Positions 22,801 to 32,940 of a stretch of 64,000 nt of DNA are shown one piece after another. Location of the stretch: contig NC_135058.1 in assembly GCF_051014685.1 (NCBI RefSeq), positions 4,626,811-4,690,810 of the forward strand, read 5' to 3'. How positions within the stretch are numbered: the stretch's first letter is position 1; each line of letters begins with the position of its first letter. The notes beneath the pieces are model-generated. The model saw nothing but the letters and a program-made list of their open reading frames with translations, did not search any database and had not been told where the DNA came from. The position numbers and the translations under genes are program-made. The DNA comes from Ptiloglossa arizonensis (taxonomy: Eukaryota; Arthropoda; Insecta; Hymenoptera; Colletidae).

Positions 22801-25800
22801 TCCTCGATACAATAACGGAAACTACTATTTCATTCGTAATTTTAATTTCTCCTCGATGCAACAACAACGGTGAAATTCCTATCGTTCTTAATTTAAATTT
22901 CTCCTCGATATAGCAATGAAAAAATTCGTATCGTTCGTAATTTTAATCTCTCCACGATACAACGGAAACTACCATTTCATTCGTAATTTTAATTTCTCCT
23001 CGATACAACAACGGTGAAATTCGTATCGTTCTTAATTTAAATTTCTCCTCGAGACAACAACGGTGAAATTTGTATCGTTCTTAATTTAAATTTCTCCTCG
23101 ATACAATAACGGAAACTACTATTTCATTCGTAATTTTAATTTCTCCTCGATGCAACAACAACGGTGAAATTCCTATCGTTTTTAATTTAAATTTCTCCTC
23201 GATATAGCAATGAAAAAATTCGTACCGTTCGTAATTTTAATCTCTCCACGATACAACGGAAACTACTATTTCATTCGTAATTTTAATTTCTCCTCGATAC
23301 AACAACGGTGAAATTCGTATCGTTCTTAATTTAAATTTCTCCTCGAGACAACAACGGTGAAATTTGTGTCGTTCTTAATTTAAATTTCTCCTCGATACAA
23401 TAACGGAAACTACTATTTCATTCGTAATTTTAATTTCTCCTCGATGCAACAACAACGGTGAAATTCCTATCGTTCTTAATTTAAATTTCTCCTCGATATA
23501 GCAATGAAAAAATTCGTATCGTTCGTAATTTTAATTTCTCCACGATACAACGGAAACTACCATTTCATTCGTAATTATAATTTCTCCTCGATACAACAAC
23601 GGTGAAATTCGTATCGTTCTTAATTTAAATTTCTCCTCGAGACAACAACGGTGAAATTTGTATCGTTCTTAATTTAAATTTCTCCTCGATACAATAACGG
23701 AAGCTACTATTTCATTCGTAATTTTAATTTCTCCTCGATGCAACAACAACGGTGAAATTCCTATCGTTCTTAATTTAAATTTCTCCTCGATATAGCAATG
23801 AAAAAATTCGTACCGTCCGTGATTTAAATATCTCCTCGACGCAACAACGTAAACTATCATTCGATTCGCAATTTTCACATCTCCTCGATGTAACGAAGAG
23901 ATTCGACTTCGATGCGACGTTCCTTTACAACCAATGTTCCTCTTTACTCAGCACAAGGGTTATCAAGGCAAACGGGCCGGACATCGGGCGCAAGGTGAAG
24001 GTGAAAGCGACCGGAAGGACCATACCGTCTCCGTCGAATTCGAGGCATCGGGAATCGACGAGCATTCCAACGTTCGGCAGTCAGCCCCGACTGTCATCCT
24101 CCTCGTACAAGCCAGCCGCCAGTAATCCTCCACCGGCACGGAATCAACCGGAGAAAAAGGTCTCGGACGTCATGCGCAGGCCATTGAAGTAGGTTCACGC
24201 CGATAACACGGCTAAGATGACGTATCGCCTGCCGCGAGACTCTCTTCTTCGTGTCGCGGGCTTCGAGATCTCATGGCGTCCCGTGAAAAATACGCGAAAC
24301 GCGTAACGGTACGCGCCGGGGCACCGTTCAGAGAATCGTAGTTTTACGTCAGTCTCACGCGGATTACGATAGTACCGGTTACCATGAGAAATCGCCATTC
24401 GGAAACCGATTAACGCGAAGAATACTGTTAACCCTTTGCATTCGAAGAGTTTTTCGCAACGGAGAACCTAATCGTTCCATGAAAGCTGTTTCTTATCGCT
24501 ACCGAAGTGTCGTGTGTCGAATTTCTTTTTCAAATTGCTCGATTATTAACGATCGGCTTTCGCCGAAACGGTGACCGTTATCGAAACAGGGAATTAATTG
24601 CATTCGTAAATCAATTTGCCTTTCCCCTTTCTTCATTTCAAAGATACGTGTTTCGTTCGGTACAAATAAGAATACGTTCGTTTCGCGTTCATTGTGCATC
24701 GGTAGCGGTGAAGCAAATTTTACGTATAATTTTAACAATTACGTTTGCGCTTCGGTATCTCGGACATTTTTACATTTCACAAAATATGATACTTGGTACA
24801 ACATTTGAACGTAGAATCTTGCAATTGATGCAACTGTTGCGTTAGATTCTTCGTTAGTCTCGCTACTTAACTTCGAGGGTTAAGTCTCGCAGAGGTAACT
24901 TGGGATCACAGAGTGTCTATCTTGTGTACGAAGACCTCTGGTAGATAAGCGAGTAGAATTTCCCAAAATGGCTTCTCGCGCCAGATGTGAGACTCGAATA
25001 GTGTCCTTTGAAATTGTATTTCCGTTAAATTTTGAAACATCGACGATCGGCGTGATATCGGTGTAGGTATTAAAAAGCGAACGAAGAAGCTTGAAATTTA
25101 TGCATAATTATACGTACGTCCGCGATGGAAGTTCTTGTAACTGGTATCGAAAAGAGAAACTGAATACAGAGGAGCCGCTCGGAATTCCTCTAGAAAAATG
25201 TGGCGCGCGGGACGAAGCGTCGAGCGCGAAATTTGAAATCGTGATCGTAAGTTCGAAGAGACGCGCCAGATGTATCGAGAACTTTCATAGTTGTACGCGA
25301 ACGTCGATCCACGATCGATATAAAAAAACAAGCTAGAGATGTACTAACGTTGTTTCTTTTCTCGTCGACAGGGAGAGGCTGATACATCTCCTCGCTTTGA
25401 GGCCGTACAAGAAGCCTGAACTGTACGATCGCATAAACAGAGGTAAGAATCGAAACGATGGTTCGAGAGACACCCAATTGGAACTGCTCGAACCAGTTAT
25501 CTAAACCGCGGATCGTTTCCAGAAGGTATAAAGGAACGCGAACGGAGCATCATGACGACGATTCTGAAGCAGGTGGCTTTCATGAGGGACAACACGTACC
25601 ATTTGCACAGGTACGTGTGGAACGACGTGCAGGAAGATTGGCCTTACTACACCGAGCAGGAGAAGGCGATGCTGAAGAGAAGAAAACCTCAGAACCTTAC
25701 TCCTCCTGGTTCCAGCGACGGTGGATCCAGCGGTACGTTTCGTGTTCACGGTTTCCAAATCTCTGGACATTAACCAGTTCAGCACGGTTGACGTACGTGT

Positions 25801-28800
25801 ACGTCATCGTGGAGGGTTTATCGTAGTTGAGTGACGTACTTGATCCAAGTGACACGTACGCCTATTTTTACATAGATAGGAAACGCTTATTAGAAGTTCT
25901 TAAGAGAAACGTACAGAGACTATCGTTTATGAAATAAATATCAGTTTTTAAGTTTTTTTTTTTTTACACAAATATTGTATAGTTTGTAGCGTATATTTGT
26001 AGACAATTATACGGAGTAATAATAATAATTTTCTTGGTCGATAAAAGAGAAGTCCCGAACAGGTTAAGAAATAAGAGTCTAACGTTCTGAACAATGATTA
26101 AAATAGTCGATCGTGTGAATATCGGTTTGTTTATATTTTCCGAATCGTCTCGTTGGACCGACTATAAATTGTCCTTGCATCTACCCTAACCCTGGTGTGT
26201 ACATCTCGGGTCTTTTCCGACCCTGCGGTACATTATTCTTCTATAATTGAAGCTATTAAACACGACTGGGTATTCTCTTAGTTGTCTTGTCTTCTTACAA
26301 AGTTTGAAACTCGACTTTAAGGTCAACCTTAATCGTTTGTATTCGTACCAGTTGTATCGACATTGTACTTCGCAAAGTATAGTTGCGAATAATTGCATCC
26401 CTTGAAATGGACCCAGTGATACATTCTTAAAGAATTCGTCACAATTATCGAACACCATTGCAAGAGAAACTTGTACAGTGATTGAGTTTAAACTAAAACC
26501 AAATCAACCGACCGCTCAAGGTCACCGAGAGATTATCCCCACCGTATCGTTCGGCCACGCCCATCGCTCTATCAAAGAGACAGGATGACGCGCAACAGAC
26601 ACGGTATCGCGTTTAGCAGTGGCCTCGATGTTGTCTCGATCGCAGCTCACAGAGAAGTGTATCTAGTTCTCCGATACCGGTATCATCTGTGCCACCGATA
26701 GGAATATTTATAAATTACAATCACCCGCGTGAAGTATTTGCCTCGAGAAGCCGGGTTACGAACGGAAGGCTTAAGCTAGAAGCGCTGTACTCGCGAAAGT
26801 AATAATTTCCACCAAAAAACAAACAAAATATAATTTCGTTTGTTCGAAGACACTTTACAGCGCTCCACGGACATCAAAGTATAAAAATTTGCGTAAAATC
26901 TCGAACCGATCGTTGCCTTCGAAATCGATGGAAAGCGTCAATCGCTCGATCTCGATCTTTCGAGTGTTTTGTTGTTAGTGAAAAGTTTTCGCAAAAGTTT
27001 ATAATCCCGAGCGTACGTAGATAGTACGAGACTGACGAAACCCAACAAAAAAAAAAGAAAGTAAACGATCAAAGTATTCTACACGAGTGACAAAAGCACC
27101 GTTCGGTAAATGTTCACACGCTGCGTCGAGTACATCGAGAAAGAATATTAATCCAAGCACCAGATCCACACAAATTTTAATTTCTACAACCAATTCTACA
27201 TCTACGATCTTTCACTCGTTTATTCCATTTTCCCGCACATTGGTACCGATAAATAATTCATTCTCGAGTATCATTTCGCTATGACCGATTCAACGACAAA
27301 GCTTAACCGCTCTTGGAAGGTAATTCTCCCCATCGATAGGTATTACCCCGAAAACGTCGATCGAAACGTACTCCCGGAAAACTCTTACCAACTCGAAACG
27401 CGTTTACGGTTCCAGGTAGCGGACAGTCGCCGAACTCCACCCATCCGGGTTCACCACCGGCGATCACGGCGCCGCCGCCATCTCTGAGCGCCAAACGGCC
27501 GGGCTACTATCAGGGTAACGACGGATTGCCGACGAAGAAGCAACGGGTGTCCCGTTGCAAGAAACCGGAGCCGAACGCCGCCGTGGAGAACGGAAGGACG
27601 GCTGGTGGTGGTGGTGGTGGTAGTAGTAACAGTGTTAGTGGAGTTCCCGGCGGCGGTGCCGGGGGCAATAATAGTGCTAGTGGCAGTGGTGGTGGCAGCG
27701 GTGTGGTTGACGGTTGGGACCAGAGGCAGCATCAGCGCGATCGTCGCGGCGATTACCGGCCCGAAAGAACAGCGAACAGTGATGTGCTACGGGGTGGCGG
27801 CTACGGGAGCGGCAAACCGTGCACGACGCCCACCAGTGACAGTGAGGAGACCAATCGGACCGTGGTCGGTCACCGTGACGCCAGCGTCGCGATCACCGGC
27901 TCAACGTCCGGGAGCAACGCCAGCAGCAACGCGGCCAGCAGCCATAATTCTCATAGTAGTGTAGCCCATAGTAATTCGTTGAGCGGCAGTCGTTACCATC
28001 ACCCGGCCAAGACGACCACCACGACGACGACGACGACGACGACACCGGCGCCGGCAGGTACCGAGACCATCGCCATCGCGGCTGTGGATTTCGCGGCCAG
28101 GTCGATGCCAAACACCGTCACCGACACCGGTAACACGGCCAGCGGTTACAGCGGTAGTTCCAACAGCGTGCTAGCCGACAGGCGGGACAGAAGCGACAGG
28201 AACGACAGGGGAGGACGCGCCGGCGACAGGGACCGCGACTCCAAGAAGAAGAACAACGGCGCCACCAGCAACACCTACAACGACCTCACCGGTCCCGATT
28301 ACACCGGAGCCGGGGACAGCACCGTCAGCACCTCCACCTGTAGCCTCGACTTACCGGAGAGTCCCAAATCATCGGAGTATCCGGACTACCTCACGTGAGT
28401 GTCTCGCGGATGGTCCGCTTCGACCTTTGGTTATCGGTCACTCCTGAGCAGTGTTTTCCAATATGCGATGAACTGCTTCGAGTATCGCAAGAGCGACTCG
28501 GATGAATCGTGGAAACGTTTTTTGTAATTTTATAATTTCATTGCATTCTTGGCGAGTTCAATAAGCGAACACCTTTTCGTTGACCGTACTCACTCCGCAA
28601 TATACGATACAATTATATCTATCGAACGTGCGATCGAGGCGATTTAAAAGATCTTTACTTTAATAACGTAAATTCAATGCCATTGTTAGGAAACACTGCT
28701 CCGGATATATTTCAATGACGAAACTGCTCGCGTTGGTGGCAGCGCTGGCGCAATACTCGATTATACGAGCAGCTTGAAACTCGAATCGAGGAGAGACTGG

Positions 28801-29902
28801 ATTTCCGATCCGATACGAGCCGAGAACTCGAAACAGGGGAACCATTGGGGAGAAGCGAGTAGCTCGAATGTACCGAGCTGCCCGACCGCGTCGGCTACGA
28901 TCGCTTCGGGAATTCTTCGCGCAGCGTAGATGCTGATATATCGAAGAAAAGTTATTCTCGCAAATTGATTTACCGATCGTAAGACAAGAGAAAAACGGGA
29001 AAAAAAATGAGAAACCGTTGCTTCGAGTTCTTGGATCGAATAGAATACTTTTCGAACAGTGCACTCCGAGGGTTATCGAGATAACGTTTCCAAAGTTTTT
29101 GAAAGTCTTCGAAAAATGGAAGATAGATCCTTCGGTTGTTGCAACTGCGACGAGAACACGAATTCTCCAGATTTTACGTTAAAAATTGTCCCTCGTGCTC
29201 TTCCTTTGGAGCGTAAAACGCCCTTCGGTTTGAGAACCAAGAATAAATAGACTCGTATCATTTTTGAGCTCTCGGCTCGAGTCAAAGACCCTCTGTAGAA
29301 GTTTGTTCATTTAAATCGATTTGTATCGATAATTCCGCTCAAAATATACCGAACGTTTCACTCAACGATCGTGAATTGTTCACAGATACTACACGACAAT
29401 AAGCAGCGCGGAACAGAGAAGACGTTACAAGGCGGAGTTCAACGCGGACTACGAGGAGTATCGAAGGTTGCACGCTCAAGTGGCGAAGGTTTCGAAACGG
29501 TTCTCGCAGCTTCAGGAACGATTGAAACAAGAGGAAGCCTCTGGAAACTGGGACGAATATCAGGTATCGTATAGTCAACAGATAACGTTCCTCTGGGCGG
29601 TGAAATTTTAATAAACACGGAGTTCCGGCGATACTGACGTTTTTCTTTTTTCTTTTCGTTTGCCCCGTTTCTCGCAGGGAATAAGGCATCAAATTCTGTA
29701 CGAGTATAACGAAACCAAACGAGATCCCGTACACAAAGAGACGAAACGTCGATTTCACTATCTGCACGAGAAGTTGAGCCACATCAAACGGCTGGTCCTC
29801 GAGTACGACACGCAGAACTGTGGCGGCAGCATGATGACGGCGTCCGGCAACAACGCCGACGGTAGCAACGAAATGAAGGAGATGGACAGTTTGCACTACT
29901 GA
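16894..29902 (+). CDS. ELL: RNA polymerase II elongation factor ELL (Su(Tpl) homologue), 5' incomplete
   Basis: Eight coding exons join in one frame: 16894-16989, 19186-19302, 23952-24188, 25372-25442, 25523-25732, 27416-28394, 29386-29563, 29678-29902. All junctions are AG/GT and together give about 703 residues and a TGA. N-terminal ELL domain landmarks are GFTFSLSGNQDIEGPQGGFE, CKMRIQANDDVYETTRHRMA, VIKANGPDIGRKVKVKATGR, LIHLLALRPYKKPELYDRI and YVWNDVQEDWPYYTEQEK. Next comes a ~326-residue Ser/Gly/Thr-rich disordered linker. The C-terminal occludin/ELL domain starts at YYTTISSAEQRRRYKAEFNA. ELL proteins suppress transient Pol II pausing in the nucleus and sit in the super and little elongation complexes. 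The first ~60-70 residues of the family, including the initiator Met, were not found upstream in the window, so the first coding exon probably lies before base 1. The first visible exon begins with the last base of a split codon. Confidence 0.96.
17340..17985. repeat. 90-bp tandem array, seven copies (ELL intron)
   Basis: GAATTTTGTTAATTCGCGAT starts at 17361, 17451, 17541, 17631, 17721 (one base changed), 17811 and 17902. The period is 90 bp with one 91-bp step. Each unit also has GTAAATTGRAGRTYAGATG and ATTTCAACGRGGTGT and ends TTTTACAAGTTATGGGTAAA. Two subtypes (GGAGGTTAGATG and GAAGATCAGATG) alternate in blocks of two, suggesting amplification of dimers. Confidence 0.95.
18297..18429. mobile_element. 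Mariner-type MITE, 133 bp, both ends present
   Basis: It is flanked by TA at 18295-18296 and 18430-18431. The left end is TTGGGTTGTTCGAAAAGTCA and the right end is the complement of TTAGGTTAAAGTCATTTCG. They form an imperfect inverted repeat with a 6-base gap. The interior has no coding capacity. Relatives lie at 211-320 and 11,620-11,747. The TTGGGTTGTTCGRAAAGTCATTTCG type of end is typical of mariner elements, so it was probably mobilised by a mariner transposase other than the one at 3.2 kb, whose TIR differs. Confidence 0.8.
18318..18875. repeat. Dispersed ~560-bp repeat, copy B
   Basis: This is the direct-orientation counterpart of 211-777 with only scattered differences (for example a longer A-run after TTTTCACC, and loss of one GATCAAA stretch after TATTA). 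The homology stops at CTTTTATG in both copies. It lies in an ELL intron. Confidence 0.85.
19303..23951 (+). other. ELL intron with (AAAG)n and a 294-bp satellite
   Basis: Donor GTAAGT follows AAATG; acceptor TTTACTCAG precedes CACAAGG. The intron holds an (AAAG)n microsatellite at about 20,774-20,830, A/T homopolymers at 21,411 and 21,859, and the large satellite at 22.1-23.85 kb. Open frames before 21 kb have no domain. Confidence 0.85.
22110..23890. repeat. Higher-order satellite: 294-bp unit of six monomers
   Basis: The landmark CAATGAAAAAATTCGTA occurs at 22326, 22620, 22914, 23208, 23502 and 23796, exactly 294 bp apart each time. Within a unit, TTTCTCC begins six monomers of 46, 49, 49, 49, 52 and 49 bp, which sum to 294. 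Monomers alternate between forms with ACGGTGAAATTCGTATCG and forms with GGAAACTACYATTTCATTCG. The flanks (22,110-22,320 and after 23,810) hold single, less ordered monomers. The array is transcribed as ELL intron sequence if the gene model is right. Confidence 0.95.
24189..25371 (+). other. ELL intron, no other feature
   Basis: It starts GTAGGT, a weak but legal donor, and ends CGTCGACAG. It is CpG-rich and AT-balanced with no repeat or exon recognised. Open frames such as 24507-24845 (+) have no domain. Confidence 0.8.
25733..27415 (+). other. ELL intron, no other feature
   Basis: It starts GTACGT and ends GGTTCCAG. No repeat array, exon or RNA gene recognised. A short run of T at 25,953-25,965 is the only low-complexity element. 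Confidence 0.8.
27416..28394 (+). CDS. ELL: ELL exon encoding the disordered linker
   Basis: This is a single 979-bp exon. After SGQSPNSTHPGSPPA and a basic stretch (LPTKKQRVSRCKKPE) it encodes low-complexity tracts: a Gly/Ser/Asn block from about 27,600 to 27,710, a Ser/Asn block at 27,900-27,990, and a Thr run at about 28,006-28,043 encoded by ACC/ACG repeats. It then encodes an Arg/Asp-rich block (RRDRSDRNDRGGRAGDRDRD) and a conserved end ESPKSSEYPDYLT that leads into the occludin domain. Human ELL has a similar ETPDYL at this position. The linker in ELL proteins mediates contacts with elongation partners; exact motifs were not assigned here. Confidence 0.93.
28395..29385 (+). other. ELL intron before the C-terminal domain
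   Basis: It starts GTGAGT and ends TTCACAG. No repeat or additional exon recognised; the minus-strand open frame at 28660-29064 has no domain. Confidence 0.8.
29386..29902 (+). CDS. ELL: ELL C-terminal occludin-homology domain (two exons)
   Basis: Exons 29386-29563 and 29678-29902 encode the ELL/occludin coiled-coil domain. Landmarks are AEQRRRYKAEFNADYEEYRR, LHAQVAKVSKRFSQLQERL, ILYEYNETKRDPVHKETKRR and FHYLHEKLSHIKRLVLEYD. In the family this three-helix region binds elongation-complex partners. A short, divergent tail ending MKEMDSLHY follows. The intron between the exons is 114 bp. Confidence 0.95.
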
Positions 29903-31502
29903 CACAAACTGAAAAGGCCGCCTCTTGTCCTCTACCTTTTCTCGGTTGTCGGTACGCTACTGTCTCCGTTGTCGCAGAATTTGCATTTTCTCGGCATGTT
30001 CCAAGGCTGATCTTACGGTCCACATGGTTCCTGGGTTCTATCGCCGAAACAGTCAAGCACTCTGAGCCGGGGTTGCAAGATGTTCACATCGCATCGCAAA
30101 AGAAAAAACCTTCGCGCTGTTGTAGAAAAGATACGAAAGAAAAAAAAATGAGAGAGGGACGAAACGAAAGAACGGAAAAAGAAACCCCCGCGGAGGTCGA
30201 AGATTTCACGGTTATCCACGAAAAAAAAAAAAAGAAAAAGAAAATTTCAAGCGCGAGCACGGCGATCTCTTCGACCTTGCGCCCCCGTGTGTCGCGCCGC
30301 AAGCGAGCCGAGAAACCGCGCTCGCGTTGCTGCTACCGTTGACCCGCAGGGTTGACAACCACTGACGAAGGCTTTACGACAATCGGTACGTTTGCAAACA
30401 AACAACAAAAGTAAAAAAATACAAACAAAACGAAACGAAACAAAAAGAAAACAAAAAATCCATCCGAAGAGAGAAAACGAGATAAGGGCATTCGCGGAGA
30501 GTCAGTCAGGTGTGTTATAGGAACGCGCGAGCTGAAAGTACGCCGATGTCTTTTGTTGATGTTTTTTTTTTTTTTCTTTTCCTAACGCTGTTGTCCTTCG
30601 ACGATAGGAAAGATAAAATAACAAAGGCGAAGAGAGAAGGCAATGCGAGAGAATGCAGTAATTAACTCTACGATAAGTTACTTACCGTGCGCACGTCCAA
30701 GTGTGTCGTCCAGTTTAAGAGTACGTAGATTAAAGAAACAAACAAACGAAAAAAAAAAAATGATGATACAATGCGAATGCGAGAAGAGGGTCCAAAAGGT
30801 AGTAGGGGCTTAATCACGTGCCACGTCCGGAGGAGACTATACTTCTTTTTTCCGCCGGGAGGAAAAAAGGGAGACTAGCACACAGACTGTCCACGAGCCG
30901 CTGCGCGGATCGTGTGCCATGATCCGCGAGCGCCGCTCGCCATTTTCTTTCCTTCACTTTTTCTTTTCTTCTTCGTTTCCCGTTTCTATATGTATATATA
31001 TATCTATATACGTACATATATAAATATATAAATATAAATATGTGTATATATATATATATGTATGTATATTTATATATGTGTATATGTATGTGTATATGTA
31101 TATGTATATGATACGTATATATACATGTATATGTATATATACCTTCTGTGTTTTTCCTTCGAGAAAGAGTAAAGTGGATCCATATAGTTTATCGCAAGAG
31201 AGAGAGACCTTTACGCTTCGCGAATGTAAAACGATCCTTTGTTACTTCCTCGTTCTTTGTTTTCTTCACCACACGGCCCGCTTCCTGTGTCGCGGACTCG
31301 GGCTACCTTGACTAGCAGAGGAGTGGCGCACAACTCGAGAATCGATCGCGCGAGAAACTACAGCGGACAAGGAGAAAGGACGAACACGATGCTAAGGACT
31401 CACGTTTTTTTTTTTCTTGATTTCCCCCGTCAACCCCCCTGTTAGAATTACCTGCCATAAAGTGATATATTGACCGAGCAAATCCAACTGATCGCGCTCA
31501 AT

Positions 31503-31524
31503 TCACTGAAAGCTCTTTCAGTGA
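31503..31524 (+). other. Perfect 10-bp hairpin in presumed ELL 3'UTR
   Basis: TCACTGAAAG and its exact complement CTTTCAGTGA are separated by only CT. Just outside, TCGCG (31,492-31,496) can pair with CGCGA (31,527-31,531) across an asymmetric internal loop. It could be an RNA stem-loop. Function unknown. Confidence 0.5.
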
Positions 31525-32525
31525 TGCGCGAGATGATAAGCAGGACTGCGTCGAAAGTCGAGGAGGGCCCAACGACCCTTCCAATTCGCGCGATCGCTCG
31601 TAGTGATTCCGGTTGTGTATATCGTACGCTAGGGTAGACCCATTTTGTACTATTTCAAATTAGTCATTGAAAGGGAGAATGCTCAGGCGCCATCGTCATC
31701 GATACTGCAAAGATTTTACACGCGGCAACATGAAAATATACAAAACACAAAAAAAAAAAAAGAAAGATGAAGAAACGAAATGGTATCAAGATATTGAGAG
31801 ACGGTACAGGTGTCTCGTAGTAATTATTAATCGTCGCCGGCGATATAACACATAGTATACAATGTACAGGTGCGCAAATTTTCTTCGCGTGCAAATAATA
31901 CCTTCTTCGTGTAATTATTATTATGGCGATGAATACTATTAATATTATTATCAACGCTATTGCTATTATATTATTGTTCGGATAGATAGGTAGGATAGGT
32001 ACACGCGAGAGCCGCGTTAGGACCTAGAACTCGTACAAGACGAAGGAAGAGAAGCGATGTTAGAGATTTATACAAGGTGATTTGTAAATGCGCGTCGATG
32101 CTCGAGTTGACGAATCTCGAGCGCAAAGCGAGAAAGAACGTTGCGCGTGAATTTATTTCTCCAAGTTACGACGAGTGGAAGAAAAACGCGCGTAACGTCA
32201 CCGTCTAACCTAATATTTACCGATTGTAAAACTTCTTTTTTTACCATCGACGGGGTTAAGTACATTGTTCGAAGCAATTAGGGGAAGTTGTGTACACTCG
32301 AGTGCAAGTCGTTCGAGACTTTGTCGCATCGTGAAATTATTCGAGACTTTGAGAGCTCCGACGTAGCATATATAGGTTAGAAATTCGGTTACGATGTTAC
32401 CGTGTCAAACGTAATAATTACAGTATTCTTTTCGATTTTAAAATTTATGCCCCCAATTGCTTCATCAATGTGTATATTGGACATTTTGTAATCGAATACC
32501 GACTATAGTGCTTCTTATCCGAAAT

Positions 32526-32531
32526 AATAAA
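32526..32531 (+). terminator. Candidate polyadenylation signal for ELL
   Basis: A canonical AATAAA lies about 2.6 kb after the ELL stop, followed within 40 bases by TG-containing sequence (GCTAATGTGTACG). It is one of several possibilities and is not supported by anything beyond the hexamer. Confidence 0.25.
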
Positions 32532-32827
32532 ATGGCGAGGGACTTAATATACGTATGCCGCAATGGCTAATGTGTACGCAACATAATACCGCACGAAGTG
32601 AAACATTTTATTCGTCGTTACGTCGAAAGCAACACATGGATAAACGTATTGTCGTGTAATATGTATTTTTTTTTTTCTTCTTCTGAGATCCAGATTCACT
32701 CGCTGAAGCATCGACGTGCAATTAAAAGTCACCCTGTCGAGCCAATGTTTTCCATTGAATGTGTAACGAAAGTTTATGACGTTAATGTTTCTGATGTCCT
32801 TTGGATCTTTCGCTATATATACACGCG

Positions 32828-32828
<1 letters not shown>

Positions 32829-32869
<41 letters not shown>

Positions 32870-32940
32870 TACTATTACTATTATTATTATTATTATTATT
32901 ACTACTATTATTATAATTATTATTATTATTATTATAATAT
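32829..32940. repeat. (TTA)n microsatellite
   Basis: About 110 bp of TTA/TAC trinucleotides with a few interruptions. Both strands read as open frames of Ile, Tyr or Asn runs, which are artefacts. Confidence 0.95.

Larger units (their letters stand above)
29903..32550 (+). other. Probable ELL 3'UTR
   Basis: This follows the ELL stop codon without an open frame of interest. It contains A-rich tracts (30,130-30,240; 30,400-30,460), a T run at 30,563, a TA/TG-rich microsatellite at about 30,985-31,142, two local hairpins (30,904-30,928; 31,503-31,524) and an AATAAA at 32,526. The actual 3' end cannot be fixed from sequence alone, and earlier or later sites are possible. Confidence 0.45.

Noticed and set aside
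23669..23878. 69-codon minus-strand frame with internal repeats
   Set aside because: It is a translation of the 49-bp satellite monomers.
17340..23890. Regular repeats considered as CRISPR arrays
   Set aside because: There are no unique spacers between repeats; the units are contiguous satellite monomers in a eukaryotic intron.
27605..27964. Second long frame over the ELL linker exon (VVVVVVVTVLVEF...)
   Set aside because: It is the shifted reading of the Gly/Ser repeats. The ELL frame is fixed by splice phase and by the flanking conserved domains.
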